Counted from the stretch's first letter, positions 14,817-23,600 are shown. The stretch: DNA of 26,084 nt from Thermoplasmatota archaeon (GCA_023489425.1 JAMDCG010000086.1:1-26084); one strand, 5' to 3'. Numbers and translations are program-made. The notes: a model not told the origin generated them from the sequence alone.

Positions 14817-16469
14817 ATGCTTTTATTTCAGGACATATTGGAATTAACAAAGTCTGAAGCCAGAAAACACATCGAGAATCTGGATGAGAAGGATGTGATT
14901 TTTGATCAGACTGAACATGCACATATTACAGTCAGATTGGTAAGATATGAGAAAACGGTTGATAACTTTGATACTAAATTAAATGCAATAATGAATGAGC
15001 TGAAGAAACTTCCATTTGTGCAATCCCTGGAATATGAAAATGGTTACATAAATATCATTACAGATGGTTGGTATCTCCTGAATGCCATGCATGAATCCCT
15101 TCAAACCACGGGATCTTTTCCTGAATCATTTCAGGATCCAGAGAGGGTATCTGTTGAACATACAAGCACAAATCCCACTGGTCCCATACATATGGGGAGA
15201 ATTAGAAATTCCATAATAGGGGATTCCATAGCAAGACTGATGGAAAGGTATGGTTACAGGGTTGTCACTCAGTATTATGTAAACGACTCCGGTAAACAGA
15301 TGGTATCACTGTATCTCGGCTATGAGAAATTCCACAAAGGTGAGACATTAACAAAGGAAATCCTGCTAGATGGATATAAAAAGATTTATGAATATTTTGA
15401 ACAAAAAGGTGACGAGAAAGAAGTAGAATTACTAATGGAGAAATATGAGAAAGGGGATGATGACCTCATAAATCAGATCAAGAATATAGCCCAGATAATG
15501 CTGGATGATATTGTTTCTGATCTAGAACTCCTCAACATAAAGATGGATGAGTTCACATGGGAGTCAGAATTTATTGTTACTGGAGAAACAGAAGAAGTTA
15601 TTAAAGATCTATCAGAGTATATACTGGACGAAAATGGGGCATTATACATAGACGTCCCCAATGTCAGGAAGATTTTTGTCAAAAGAAAGAACGGTACAAG
15701 TCTCTATGTAACAAGAGATATTGCATACCATATGTACAAATTCTCACAGTATGACAAATGCATTGTTGTGGTAGGGGAAGATCATAAGGAACATGGAAAG
15801 ATCATGGATTATGTTATGCATCAGCTCCTTGACTATAAGAATTCCCTTGATTTTGTGTATTATGGCATGGTAAATCTGGAATCTGGAAGAATGTCTACAA
15901 GAAAGGGCACGAGTGTCACCGTGAAGGAAGTTTATGAGAAGTTATATGAAAAGGCCAGAAACGAAGTGCTGAGTAGATATAGTGAAGAAAAGGATGTTGA
16001 CAAAATAAGCAGGGATATAGCAGTTTCTTCCCTAAGATTCTATATGCTGAAGATCAATATGCAAAAACCCATTACATTCAAGTGGGAAGATGCCCTGGAT
16101 TTCAATGGAGAAACTGCTCCCTTTATTATGTATTCCTATACAAGGGCAAGTAGCATAATGGAAAAGGTAAAATCTAGTTCAGGGGGAGCGTCATCTAAAA
16201 ACATTGAAAAAGAAGAAAATGATCTCATTCTTGAGATGTATAAATATCCATATAAAATAATGAACGCAACAAAAAGCCTGAGACCAGATATCATTACCGG
16301 TTATATTCTGGATTTATCTAAAAAATTCACTACATTTTACGAGAAATGTAAGGTACTCGGTGAGGAAACAGGCATACAGGAGAGAAGATTAAACATCCTG
16401 AAAACATACATGAACATTATTGACGACAGTTCACAAATTGTTGGAATTAAGAATGTGAAAAAGATGTAA
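14817..16469 (+). CDS. argS: Arginyl-tRNA synthetase (class I)
   Basis: Charges tRNA-Arg. The class I signature is TNPTGPIHMGRIRN (residues 118-131), where HMGR stands for the usual HIGH. The KMSKS-like loop is MSTRKG (359-364), typical of ArgRS, which often lacks the second lysine. The N-terminal ~100 residues are the Add-1 tRNA-elbow domain, and the C-terminal part (EMYKYPYKIMNATKSLRPDII, then a helical anticodon-binding domain) is complete. The 550-aa length is normal. It starts 30 nt after aroA in the same direction, so it may be read from the aro operon. I see no strong ribosome-binding site close to the ATG at 14817, only AAGGAT far upstream. Confidence 0.95.
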   Translation: MLLFQDILELTKSEARKHIENLDEKDVIFDQTEHAHITVRLVRYEKTVDNFDTKLNAIMNELKKLPFVQSLEYENGYINIITDGWYLLNAMHESLQTTGSFPESFQDPERVSVEHTSTNPTGPIHMGRIRNSIIGDSIARLMERYGYRVVTQYYVNDSGKQMVSLYLGYEKFHKGETLTKEILLDGYKKIYEYFEQKGDEKEVELLMEKYEKGDDDLINQIKNIAQIMLDDIVSDLELLNIKMDEFTWESEFIVTGETEEVIKDLSEYILDENGALYIDVPNVRKIFVKRKNGTSLYVTRDIAYHMYKFSQYDKCIVVVGEDHKEHGKIMDYVMHQLLDYKNSLDFVYYGMVNLESGRMSTRKGTSVTVKEVYEKLYEKARNEVLSRYSEEKDVDKISRDIAVSSLRFYMLKINMQKPITFKWEDALDFNGETAPFIMYSYTRASSIMEKVKSSSGGASSKNIEKEENDLILEMYKYPYKIMNATKSLRPDIITGYILDLSKKFTTFYEKCKVLGEETGIQERRLNILKTYMNIIDDSSQIVGIKNVKKM

Positions 16470-16527
16470 GAGGTATATTAATACTGTAGATTATAGCTCA
16501 AAGAGCTTAGATAATAATAGTCAATAG

Positions 16528-16536
16528 TTTAAATAA
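16528..16536 (+). promoter_or_regulatory. TATA box of a leaderless promoter
   Basis: TTTAAATAA begins 26 nt before the ATG at 16554 and no ribosome-binding site follows. Spacing suggests transcription begins at the start codon of the zinc-ribbon gene. Confidence 0.45.
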
Positions 16537-16553
16537 TTTAAAAAAATTCTGAT

Positions 16554-16778
16554 ATGATAGATTTGTCCGGTTTATATCATGTAAAATGCCCCAATTGCGG
16601 AAATGAATTCAATGTGAATTATTCTGAGTGGAATAGTCTTTCTGACACATCGTTAGGTTTGATTTTCAGGTGGGGACCTTACTCTTTCTCGGTAAAGTGT
16701 CCACAATGTCACAAGAGAGAAAGGTATCATGTTACGCCTGAAGATGCAATTTCTCAGGAAGGACAGCCTCAGGATTAG
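16554..16778 (+). CDS. Small zinc-ribbon protein, 74 aa
   Basis: A stand-alone zinc ribbon. Two CPxC knuckles are visible, CPNC (Cys12, Cys15) and CPQC (Cys49, Cys52), which together would bind one Zn. Between them is an acidic/aromatic stretch (SEWNSLSDTSLGLIFRWGPYSF). The C-terminal tail is polar and probably disordered. Small proteins of this type are common in archaea and may bind nucleic acid or partner proteins; nothing in the sequence says which. It has its own leaderless-type promoter after argS and converges on the large surface-protein gene. Confidence 0.75.
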   Translation: MIDLSGLYHVKCPNCGNEFNVNYSEWNSLSDTSLGLIFRWGPYSFSVKCPQCHKRERYHVTPEDAISQEGQPQD

Positions 16779-16801
16779 AAATATTTAAAGACTCTTACCT
16801 G

Positions 16802-16817
16802 TTGGAGAATCTTCCAA
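16802..16817. terminator. Possible terminator hairpin between convergent genes
   Basis: TTGGA and TCCAA can pair around a 6-base loop, between the stops of the zinc-ribbon gene and the large surface-protein gene. The stem is only five base pairs and archaeal termination mainly depends on T-tracts, so this is weak. Confidence 0.25.
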
Positions 16818-16873
16818 ACTTTAGTGAACTCTAAAATAAATTATTAATAAATTTAATTGTAAAAAATAATGGG

Positions 16874-19825
16874 TTATTGTTTTGTGTTACTGTCCTTCTT
16901 TGGCACCTGCTTCTGGTCTGTTATCTTTTTCTGATTGGACTGTGGGAGTGATTGTTGCCTTGCTCTTGCTGCGCCTGGGAATTTTCCCTTTGTGAGCCTG
17001 TAATACAGTAGGGCCAGTATTAGTATTATTACTATAATTGCAACTATAACCAGAAGTACTCTATCAGATGACACACCAACGCTTACAGTCTTAACTAACT
17101 GGCCATCCTTCTGTACAAAGTTTGGCTGCGCTGAGTTAGAGGCCTGGAACGACAGGCTCTGTGAACCAGAATTAGCCAGTGATATGTTAATATCATATGT
17201 TCTGGTCTGGTTAACTGCCAAAGTTTGTGTGAATGATTTGCTTTTCAAAAGAGCACCATTATCGTATACAACTATGGTAAGCCCTGTAACAGATACTTTA
17301 CCATGATTCGTAACGTTTACCTGAACCTCCTTTGTAACACCTTGAGAGAAAGTTCCCGAATAATGAACACCGCTAACAAGCAGTTTTGGTCCACTGTAAG
17401 TAGTTGTGTATGAAATGTTATCATAACCACTCAGTACAGGGTTCGTAACCTTTAGAGATATGTGGATCTTTGCAACAAGGTTGAATTGAACTTCCACCCA
17501 TGCTGATCTATTCCAGACACTGGAGGAACTGTCATACTTTAGAATTGTAAGATTTGCTGTGTTCGCAGGTATTTTCGTTCCGTTTGCAAACATGAATGTC
17601 CAGTTATAGCTAAGCTTTGATTTTCCATAATATTTGTCAGTTGAGTAATTAGCTGTCAGTATCACTGGTGAACCTGCTGGGATTGCAGTAATATTCTTAT
17701 TTGATGGATTCTGAATTGTTACAACTGCACTTGGATTTGTTGTATCATTGACCATTGCCTTTATCTGAACAGACCTTGTTGTATTTCCTGCACTGGTAAC
17801 GTTCAGCATTCCAAGTTTAGGGACTCCGTTAATTGTTGGAGTTGTAAACTGGTAGTTTACGGTTGCACCTTTAAGTGTTGAATTTGGAAACATCCAACTG
17901 TAACTTAACTGAACACTGTATTTTTCTTTGTTATAGGTAAGATTCAAGGAACTCAGTGAAGCGTCGAACGTGACCTGTGAGTTTTGTGGTACCGTTATTG
18001 ATACTGTTCCTGTGTTAGCTGTTGATGACATCACTTTGTGAACTTTGCCGTTAAATGTGTATGTAAAATTTACATTTGGTGATTCAGTGTTCTTCAGCAC
18101 AATGAACGTTACATTAGTAACATTGGAGAATCCAGAGCTATCCATACCAGTAAGCAAGAACTCTGTAGTTTTCATCAACTTCAAGCTGTAGTTATAGCCA
18201 TTGTAACTGGTTGTAGAATTTTTCCACATAAACGATACTGGTGACTTATACTGATATTGGCCTATAATTGGATTATAAAGAGTCTTTGACATGTTAATTG
18301 AGAATATAGTATTGTATGGAACCACTACGAGTGTGTTTCTTGCAGTTGTGTTAATTACTGAAGAAGTTGTAACCATTCCCTTGTAATATACTACTGCATT
18401 TGAGTTTACGAAATATGGATTCTGAACCTTTCCAAAGGAAACAGTTACCATTGAACTTTTGCTTACTGGCATAATTTCAAATGGATTTCCATAGGTAACA
18501 GATGATGATGCGGACTGGACTGAAACATTGATGTTGTTGTAATTAATGTAAGTTACATAGTTTACAGTGGATGGAGTATATTGTGTTCCTTTCTGATAAA
18601 CCTTCAATACAAGATTCTTATAGTCTTTTGAAGACATTTTTGTATTTGTGTAATTGGCAAAGGTGTAAAGGCTAAGGCTGTATTTATTGTACACCAGGCT
18701 TTTCATATCCACATGGCTGTTTGTTAAATTATAATAGGAATTGTTTGCCATGAATGAATAATATGTGTTCGCAGGCATATGTCCTGCAACATTTTCAACA
18801 TCATTCACGAACCCCGTTGATAAATTATCCAACGCCTCCTGATATGATAGACTCATTACTGTACTGTTTGCCATATCAGGAAAAGCAGTTCCTGAATTCA
18901 AGTTGTAATGTGTTACTACAGATAGTGTTTGTAGATTCTTACTTAGGGAATAGTTCTTGAAAACGTTTGATGTGGATGGTATTAGTGTTAATGTTCCAGA
19001 TGTGGTAATTGAAACCGGTTTATAGCCATTAGCTGCTATCATGAACTCAGTACCACCCTGAGCACTAACATAGTATAAGCCTGAATTAAATGACACAGTT
19101 GTATAATGATTTATTGTTGAGTTGAACTCAACTATTTTGAACGAATTTATCTTTGACCCTGATTTTGAGTATACTGCTCCGAAATAGTTAACGGCACTTC
19201 TACCAAGCTCTATGGTGACAGTATTTTTTGATTCCAGTGTGAGAATTTGAGATGTTACTCCCTGACTTGGCTCGCTGTTGTAGTAACTGTTTGCATAGAA
19301 CATGGTGCCATTTGGCAGATATGCGCTGAAAGATGAAGAATTTGTTGTCTTTGTGAAAAAGTTATAACCCTCAGTGGTGGAAAACATTAAAGTCGTGGTT
19401 TCACCATTGAGATTTTTTAAGTTAACCGTTGAATATGTGAGAACAATTGCTTTCAAATTTATTGCAACTGCCTGATTTGCAGAATTAACATCCAAATAGT
19501 AATATGTCTTGTTTGTTAGATAATGCGCTCCACCTATTATGGAAAGTGTAGGCATTACCGTTACCAGATAACTTCCATAACTTAGTGATACATTTAAGCT
19601 GTTGCCAGTATCCGTAAATGTGTACTGACCCTGTGAGGCATTTATGTATATTACAGGGTTAACTGCGAACCCAACTTGATTTTTCCCTTCCATCACATAC
19701 ATGTTGAGATTAACATGGGACGTGGAGGGAGCATAAGAACTTGACGATGATGCTGCGGTGACATTTGCCATGCCCGCAAGAAATACTGCTATCAGAATTG
19801 CTGACAACACTTTTTTACTGTCCAA
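16874..19825 (-). CDS. Large exported, membrane-anchored surface protein with PKD/CARDB-like domains, 983 aa
   Basis: A cell-surface protein of unknown role. Residues 1-25 are a Sec signal peptide (VLSAILIAVFLAGMANVTAA). Near the C-terminus is one membrane helix (LLVIVAIIVIILILALLYYRL) followed by a basic cytosolic tail of about 40 residues, so nearly all of it faces outside. The long ectodomain is beta-rich, very high in Ser, Thr, Asn and Tyr, and full of N-x-S/T sequons, implying dense N-glycosylation. Two PKD-like repeats can be seen (around SYSWMFPNSTLKG and SYNWTFMFANGTK), then a CARDB-like domain (VQVNVTNHGKVSVTGLTIVVYDNG). No protease or hydrolase motif was found. The start is TTG at 19825, supported by GAGG about nine bases upstream. 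A role in adhesion, as a wall component, or as a solute-binding or stalk protein cannot be decided. Confidence 0.8.
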   Translation of the reverse strand: MDSKKVLSAILIAVFLAGMANVTAASSSSSYAPSTSHVNLNMYVMEGKNQVGFAVNPVIYINASQGQYTFTDTGNSLNVSLSYGSYLVTVMPTLSIIGGAHYLTNKTYYYLDVNSANQAVAINLKAIVLTYSTVNLKNLNGETTTLMFSTTEGYNFFTKTTNSSSFSAYLPNGTMFYANSYYNSEPSQGVTSQILTLESKNTVTIELGRSAVNYFGAVYSKSGSKINSFKIVEFNSTINHYTTVSFNSGLYYVSAQGGTEFMIAANGYKPVSITTSGTLTLIPSTSNVFKNYSLSKNLQTLSVVTHYNLNSGTAFPDMANSTVMSLSYQEALDNLSTGFVNDVENVAGHMPANTYYSFMANNSYYNLTNSHVDMKSLVYNKYSLSLYTFANYTNTKMSSKDYKNLVLKVYQKGTQYTPSTVNYVTYINYNNINVSVQSASSSVTYGNPFEIMPVSKSSMVTVSFGKVQNPYFVNSNAVVYYKGMVTTSSVINTTARNTLVVVPYNTIFSINMSKTLYNPIIGQYQYKSPVSFMWKNSTTSYNGYNYSLKLMKTTEFLLTGMDSSGFSNVTNVTFIVLKNTESPNVNFTYTFNGKVHKVMSSTANTGTVSITVPQNSQVTFDASLSSLNLTYNKEKYSVQLSYSWMFPNSTLKGATVNYQFTTPTINGVPKLGMLNVTSAGNTTRSVQIKAMVNDTTNPSAVVTIQNPSNKNITAIPAGSPVILTANYSTDKYYGKSKLSYNWTFMFANGTKIPANTANLTILKYDSSSSVWNRSAWVEVQFNLVAKIHISLKVTNPVLSGYDNISYTTTYSGPKLLVSGVHYSGTFSQGVTKEVQVNVTNHGKVSVTGLTIVVYDNGALLKSKSFTQTLAVNQTRTYDINISLANSGSQSLSFQASNSAQPNFVQKDGQLVKTVSVGVSSDRVLLVIVAIIVIILILALLYYRLTKGKFPGAARARQQSLPQSNQKKITDQKQVPKKDSNTKQ

Positions 19826-19860
19826 TGTGATCTTCCTCTTTTTCGCTAAATAAACTCATA

Positions 19861-19870
19861 CTTATAAACA
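19861..19870 (-). promoter_or_regulatory. Probable TATA box of the large surface-protein gene
   Basis: On the minus strand the segment reads TGTTTATAAG, about 36-45 nt before the TTG start, giving a short leader that retains the GAGG ribosome-binding site. A second TTTATTTA at 19849-19856 is closer. Confidence 0.35.
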
Positions 19871-19876
19871 TTCCTT

Positions 19877-20884
19877 TTAAAGTTCTATTTCCGTAGTTTC
19901 TACAGGATTCATAAGATGAAACTTGGTTACTATCTGATATGGCGTTGGAATTTTTCCACTGAACTTAAGCCATTTCTTTTGAATTTTTATGTTCATTTGC
20001 CTGAGGAAGTTATATGGGTTCTCAAACGCCATTTTCATTATGTCTTCGTGCGAGATTCTGCTAGTATTTTTCTGTATTCTATAAAGGAAATCCATTTCTT
20101 CAAAGATACTTGGATTGACAGTCATTACATTATCAGTGCCAAGCATGAGGTTAAATCCACTTTCAACAAAGACACTGTAATCCGGTCTTATATTAAAAAA
20201 ATAATTTGACCTTGGTGTTATTGCAATATTATCAGTGATTTCTTTCAGGGGAATAAGCTGATCTTTTTTCAGGGCTGTACAGTGAATCAGAAGGTCCGGT
20301 TTGAGATCATATAATGGCCCTATGGGTTCCTGCCTTTTTTCACTAAAATGAATTGACACTATGAGCCCCATTTTCTTTGCTTTTTTCCCTATTGATATAA
20401 TTAAATCATTATCATCATCAGAAACTGCACTAAACCCAACTCCCTGTATTATATCCTTGATTGTTTCAAGATCTTCAATATTTTCTGGTCTTCCAAGCGT
20501 TATAGCGTTTGGCTCAGCCTCCCTTATTGCCCTTAATGTTTCAATAGATTTTGATCCAGCTTCTCTGTAGTCAAAAAAACTGCCTGTTCCAATATTCTTC
20601 ATATATGAAATGGTGTTTTTCATCTCCTTTACTATTTTTGGGTTGCCAGCATTTTTTAGATTTTTAATCTTGAACCCACCTGGGCCAACTACTTCTTCAA
20701 GCGAACCAGTTGGTTCGTCCTTGATGAATGAGTCTCCAATGTGCGTATGGGCATTAATTGGTTTTGGAATGTAGAAAACTTCTTCTTTTATATTTTCGTT
20801 CTCCTCAAATATCTTTTCGTCGGTATAATAAATGCCTTTCTTATATTCTCCGTTTAAATAGAAAGTTCCTCTGTATTCTGTCAT
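19877..20884 (-). CDS. Metal-dependent amidohydrolase (deaminase/chlorohydrolase-like)
   Basis: A member of the amidohydrolase superfamily; such enzymes hydrolyse amide, amine or similar bonds on small molecules, often nucleobases. All metal and catalytic positions can be found: HTH (His46, His48), HFSE (His179, Glu182), HC (His201) and GTDN (Asp251). The His-x-x-Glu arrangement resembles the adenosine/cytosine deaminase and chlorohydrolase branch more than urease-like members, since no carbamylated lysine position stands out. The sequence is short (335 aa), with a minimal N-terminal beta part. No signal peptide. The start is set by GGGGTGA, which contains the stop codon of rtcB, 7 nt before; translation is therefore coupled to the RNA ligase. 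Substrate unknown; the pairing hints at nucleoside or RNA-end metabolism. Confidence 0.8.
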   Translation of the reverse strand: MTEYRGTFYLNGEYKKGIYYTDEKIFEENENIKEEVFYIPKPINAHTHIGDSFIKDEPTGSLEEVVGPGGFKIKNLKNAGNPKIVKEMKNTISYMKNIGTGSFFDYREAGSKSIETLRAIREAEPNAITLGRPENIEDLETIKDIIQGVGFSAVSDDDNDLIISIGKKAKKMGLIVSIHFSEKRQEPIGPLYDLKPDLLIHCTALKKDQLIPLKEITDNIAITPRSNYFFNIRPDYSVFVESGFNLMLGTDNVMTVNPSIFEEMDFLYRIQKNTSRISHEDIMKMAFENPYNFLRQMNIKIQKKWLKFSGKIPTPYQIVTKFHLMNPVETTEIEL

Positions 20885-20891
20885 CTCACAT

Positions 20892-22307
20892 TCACCCCTT
20901 TATAACCCCAATCGGTTTCAGTCTTGCGATTCCCTCTGCAATTTTTCCACCTACTATGGAATTATATATCTCATCTATATTTTTGTAACTCTCTGGTGCC
21001 TCTTCAGTGAGCGCCGAAGTACTTGCAAACTTCATTTCAATCTTCAATGCTTCAAGCTCTTTTTCAATTAATTCTGGAGATAGTTTTTCTTTGGCCATCT
21101 TCCTTCCCAGAACTCTCCCTGCACCGTGGCAACTGGTTGAGAATGAAATCTCGCTGTTTCCTCCTACTCCTCTCAGTACATATGAGGCTGTCCCCATACT
21201 TCCTGGAACAATTACAGGATGTCCTATTCCAGCATAATAACCGGATGTAGATTCTGGAGGGAGTGCTCTTGTAGCACCCTTTCTATGAACAAGAACCTTT
21301 TGTCTCCTCCCTTCGATATCATGCTCCTCGAAAGCTGCAATATTATGTGATATATTGTAAACCAGTTCTGACTCATCTTCCACGAACTCATTCCCCATCA
21401 CTTTTTTTAGTGCATTTCTAATTAGACTTATGATCATTTGCCTGTTTGCGAATCCATAGTTCGCAGCCCCATTCATGGCGGAAATGTATCTCTCAGCATC
21501 CCTGCTGCTCAATTCCATATATGATAGCTGGGCGTCCTTCAGACGTTTGTTGTGATCCAGATCTCTAATTTTCTGAATATAATCTGTTGCCACCTGATGG
21601 CCAAGACCTCTTGAACCGGTATGAATCATTATATATACCATGTCCTTATGAATTCCAAATTCTTCTGAAATTTCATTATTAATGATCTGATCTGAGAATT
21701 GTAATTCAATGAAATGGTTTCCGGATCCGAGTGTTCCAAAAAAGTTCATTCCCCGTGAATAAGCTTTTTCTGATATGTTTGCTGGTTCTGCGCCAAATAT
21801 AGATCCATTATAATCTGTCTTATTTATATCGTCCTCTGTTGCCATGTCCCTGAAATATAACCACTGAATCCCTTCAGAAGTTATAGCTTCAATATCTCTC
21901 CTAGATAATTTATTTCTGCTTCTGGCCATACCTACAGGTACCTGGTTGAATATTTCTTTTAATATATCCTTAATATGCAATCTACATGTCTTTTTGTCTA
22001 TCCCGGTATTCATCAGTGCAACCCCACAGTTGATGTCGTAACCTACCCCGCCTGGAGATACGATCCCGTTATCAGAATCAAATGCAATAACAGACCCGAT
22101 TGGGAACCCATATCCCTGGTGAATGTCAGGAAGACCAATAGGTATACCAATCTTTCCTGGAAGTTCTGCCATGTTGAGGAGCTGTATAATAGCTTCAGTT
22201 CCCATTGCCTGATTTATTATATTCTCTGTACCTATGACTCTGGCGATTGAATGACCATCTTCTATTAAATAGGAAAAATCTTTTTCTCTACTAACTTTCA
22301 GTCCCAT
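20892..22307 (-). CDS. rtcB: RNA-splicing ligase RtcB
   Basis: Joins RNA 2',3'-cyclic phosphate ends to 5'-OH ends using GTP and Mn2+; in archaea it ligates tRNA halves after intron removal. Active-site residues are complete: Asp91 and Cys94 in GYDINCGV, His198 in GSGNHF, His229 in HTGSRG, His321 in HNIA, and the guanylated His394 in SCHGAGR. HRKGATRALPP and PGSMGTASYVL are further signatures. The 471 aa give a full-length protein with no intein, although archaeal rtcB genes often carry one. The usual activator, archease, is not adjacent. The minus-strand TATA-like TTTATTAAG lies about 30 nt before the ATG. First gene of a two-gene operon with the amidohydrolase. Confidence 0.96.
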   Translation of the reverse strand: MGLKVSREKDFSYLIEDGHSIARVIGTENIINQAMGTEAIIQLLNMAELPGKIGIPIGLPDIHQGYGFPIGSVIAFDSDNGIVSPGGVGYDINCGVALMNTGIDKKTCRLHIKDILKEIFNQVPVGMARSRNKLSRRDIEAITSEGIQWLYFRDMATEDDINKTDYNGSIFGAEPANISEKAYSRGMNFFGTLGSGNHFIELQFSDQIINNEISEEFGIHKDMVYIMIHTGSRGLGHQVATDYIQKIRDLDHNKRLKDAQLSYMELSSRDAERYISAMNGAANYGFANRQMIISLIRNALKKVMGNEFVEDESELVYNISHNIAAFEEHDIEGRRQKVLVHRKGATRALPPESTSGYYAGIGHPVIVPGSMGTASYVLRGVGGNSEISFSTSCHGAGRVLGRKMAKEKLSPELIEKELEALKIEMKFASTSALTEEAPESYKNIDEIYNSIVGGKIAEGIARLKPIGVIKG

Positions 22308-22328
22308 CCCAGATGATATTTAATAATA

Positions 22329-22338
22329 CTTAATAAAC
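22329..22338 (+). promoter_or_regulatory. Overlapping divergent TATA elements (rtcB / 71-aa gene)
   Basis: CTTAATAAAC lies 29-20 nt before the plus-strand ATG at 22358. The complementary strand of the same segment reads TTTATTAAG about 30 nt before the rtcB start. The two promoters appear to share their TATA region, so they may compete. Inferred from spacing. Confidence 0.4.
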
Positions 22339-22357
22339 AGTGAAATATTAACATCAT

Positions 22358-22573
22358 ATGGATGATATTCTGGAAGTTGAAACACTTGAGGCCGACTTTT
22401 CATTCAAGCTTCGTCTGGAGATATATCTAAGAAATACTGCAATTAGAATAAGGGCCCGCTCCAATACTCCAGAAAAATTTGATGACTATATAGCAGAAAG
22501 AGAGAAGATAATAAGGTCTATGATAGGAAAAGAACAGAGTGTTTCAGACAACGGCAAGATAATTTATCCATGA
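22358..22573 (+). CDS. Hypothetical protein, 71 aa
   Basis: Not recognised. A strand-strand-helix pattern is visible: alternating residues in FSFKLRLEIYLRNTAIRIRARS (about 14-35), then an amphipathic charged helix (PEKFDDYIAEREKIIRSMI) and a short tail. No cysteines, signal peptide or membrane helix. The size and beta-beta-alpha order recall small subunits such as KEOPS Pcc1, but the sequence does not carry that family's pattern clearly, so I do not assign it. The leaderless-type TATA before the ATG and the divergent position next to rtcB support a real gene. It ends 100 bp before the next regulator gene. Confidence 0.55.
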   Translation: MDDILEVETLEADFSFKLRLEIYLRNTAIRIRARSNTPEKFDDYIAEREKIIRSMIGKEQSVSDNGKIIYP

Positions 22574-22672
22574 AAATTCTTTATAAAATCTACCTACCAC
22601 TTTGCCTAAAAAGGAAATTATAATTTTTCTAAATAAGAATTAATATTCCTTAATGATTGTGGATGGATTATT

Positions 22673-23002
22673 GTGGCAATTGGAGATAACGTATTTAAGG
22701 AACTGCGGGATGCGCTGGAAACCGCAAAAAGGCATATTAGTATTATTGAATCTCTTATGAGAGAACAACCCTCAGGAATTATCAAAATTTCTCAACTCAC
22801 AGGTCTGCCTGATCATAAAATAAGGTATTCCCTGAGAGTCCTTGAAAAGGATGGCATTATAATACCATCAAAGGACGGAGCGATCATTACACCAGATTTT
22901 GTTGAAAAGAAGGAAGAGCTTCTGGATGGTATCAGAGATATCCTGAAAGACATGAACTCACTTGAAGATGAGATAAACAAATCACTTCTAGGAAGAAAGT
23001 GA
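22673..23002 (+). CDS. Winged helix-turn-helix transcriptional regulator, 109 aa
   Basis: A probable DNA-binding regulator. After an N-terminal helix (DNVFKELRDALETAKRHISIIESLM) comes a helix-turn-helix, GIIKISQLTGLPDHKIRYSLRVLEKDGII (about residues 35-63), where the second helix (DHKIRYSLRVLEKDG) should be the recognition helix, then a beta wing (IPSKDGAIITPDF). The C-terminal coiled helix (EKKEELLDGIRDILKDMNSLEDEI) probably dimerises it. No ligand-binding domain is visible. I accept the GTG start at 22673; no in-frame ATG is close and GGATGG lies about seven bases upstream as a weak ribosome-binding site. It forms an operon with the acetyltransferase 4 nt downstream. Targets are unknown. 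Confidence 0.75.
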   Translation: MAIGDNVFKELRDALETAKRHISIIESLMREQPSGIIKISQLTGLPDHKIRYSLRVLEKDGIIIPSKDGAIITPDFVEKKEELLDGIRDILKDMNSLEDEINKSLLGRK

Positions 23003-23006
23003 ATCA

Positions 23007-23516
23007 ATGGAAGAAAACTCCTATGAAATAAGAGTTGCCGTTCCGTCTGATGCAGCTGGCATCATTAAGTGCATGCAGAACGTAATGAGTGAAAAAATAT
23101 ACCTCGTAAGCGAGATATATCTTTACACAGAAAGAGGACAAAAGGATATATTGCGAAACCCCGATGATCTTACTCTTGTAACCGTTTTTAATGGAGAAAT
23201 AGTTGGAACCATGAATATACAGAGGGGATTTTATAAGAAAAATAGACACACGGCCAACCTTGGAATTGCGATTGTTTCTGAACACAGGGGAAAGGGGATA
23301 GGAAGAAGGATGATCGAGAATGGAATAAAGTGGTGTAGGGAGAATGGAATTATAAAGCTGAATCTGGAAGTATTTTCCTCAAATGAGAATGCAATATCAC
23401 TTTATAAGAAATTAGGATTTACTATAGAAGGACAGAGAAAAGGTCAATTTCTGGTTGAAAATACCTATGTTGACGACATATTAATGACCATTTATCCCAT
23501 GGAACATAAAGAATAG
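23007..23516 (+). CDS. GNAT family N-acetyltransferase
   Basis: Transfers an acetyl group from acetyl-CoA to an amine, on a protein N-terminus, polyamine or small molecule. The acetyl-CoA loop is HRGKGIGR (residues 93-100; the RxxGxG/A motif), preceded by the ANLGIAIV strand and followed by LNLEVFSSNENAISLYKKLGF, a motif of RimI-like and ribosomal-protein acetyltransferases. 169 aa, a single complete domain. The ATG at 23007 has GTGA four bases upstream, overlapping the stop of the wHTH gene, so the two are co-translated. The substrate cannot be inferred; the adjacent regulator may control its expression or be a target. Confidence 0.88.
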   Translation: MEENSYEIRVAVPSDAAGIIKCMQNVMSEKIYLVSEIYLYTERGQKDILRNPDDLTLVTVFNGEIVGTMNIQRGFYKKNRHTANLGIAIVSEHRGKGIGRRMIENGIKWCRENGIIKLNLEVFSSNENAISLYKKLGFTIEGQRKGQFLVENTYVDDILMTIYPMEHKE

Positions 23517-23579
23517 GAACCCTAAAAGATTATGGTGTTTTGAAAAGAACTTACAATTTAGAAGAACAACAAAAAGATG

Positions 23580-23600
23580 AACAATGATTTTAGAATTGTT
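23580..23600 (+). terminator. Possible terminator hairpin after the acetyltransferase gene
   Basis: AACAAT and ATTGTT can pair around a 9-base loop and are followed by a T-rich run (TTTATTGTTTTC). It lies 64 nt past the acetyltransferase stop. The stem is weak; the T-rich part may matter more. Confidence 0.3.
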
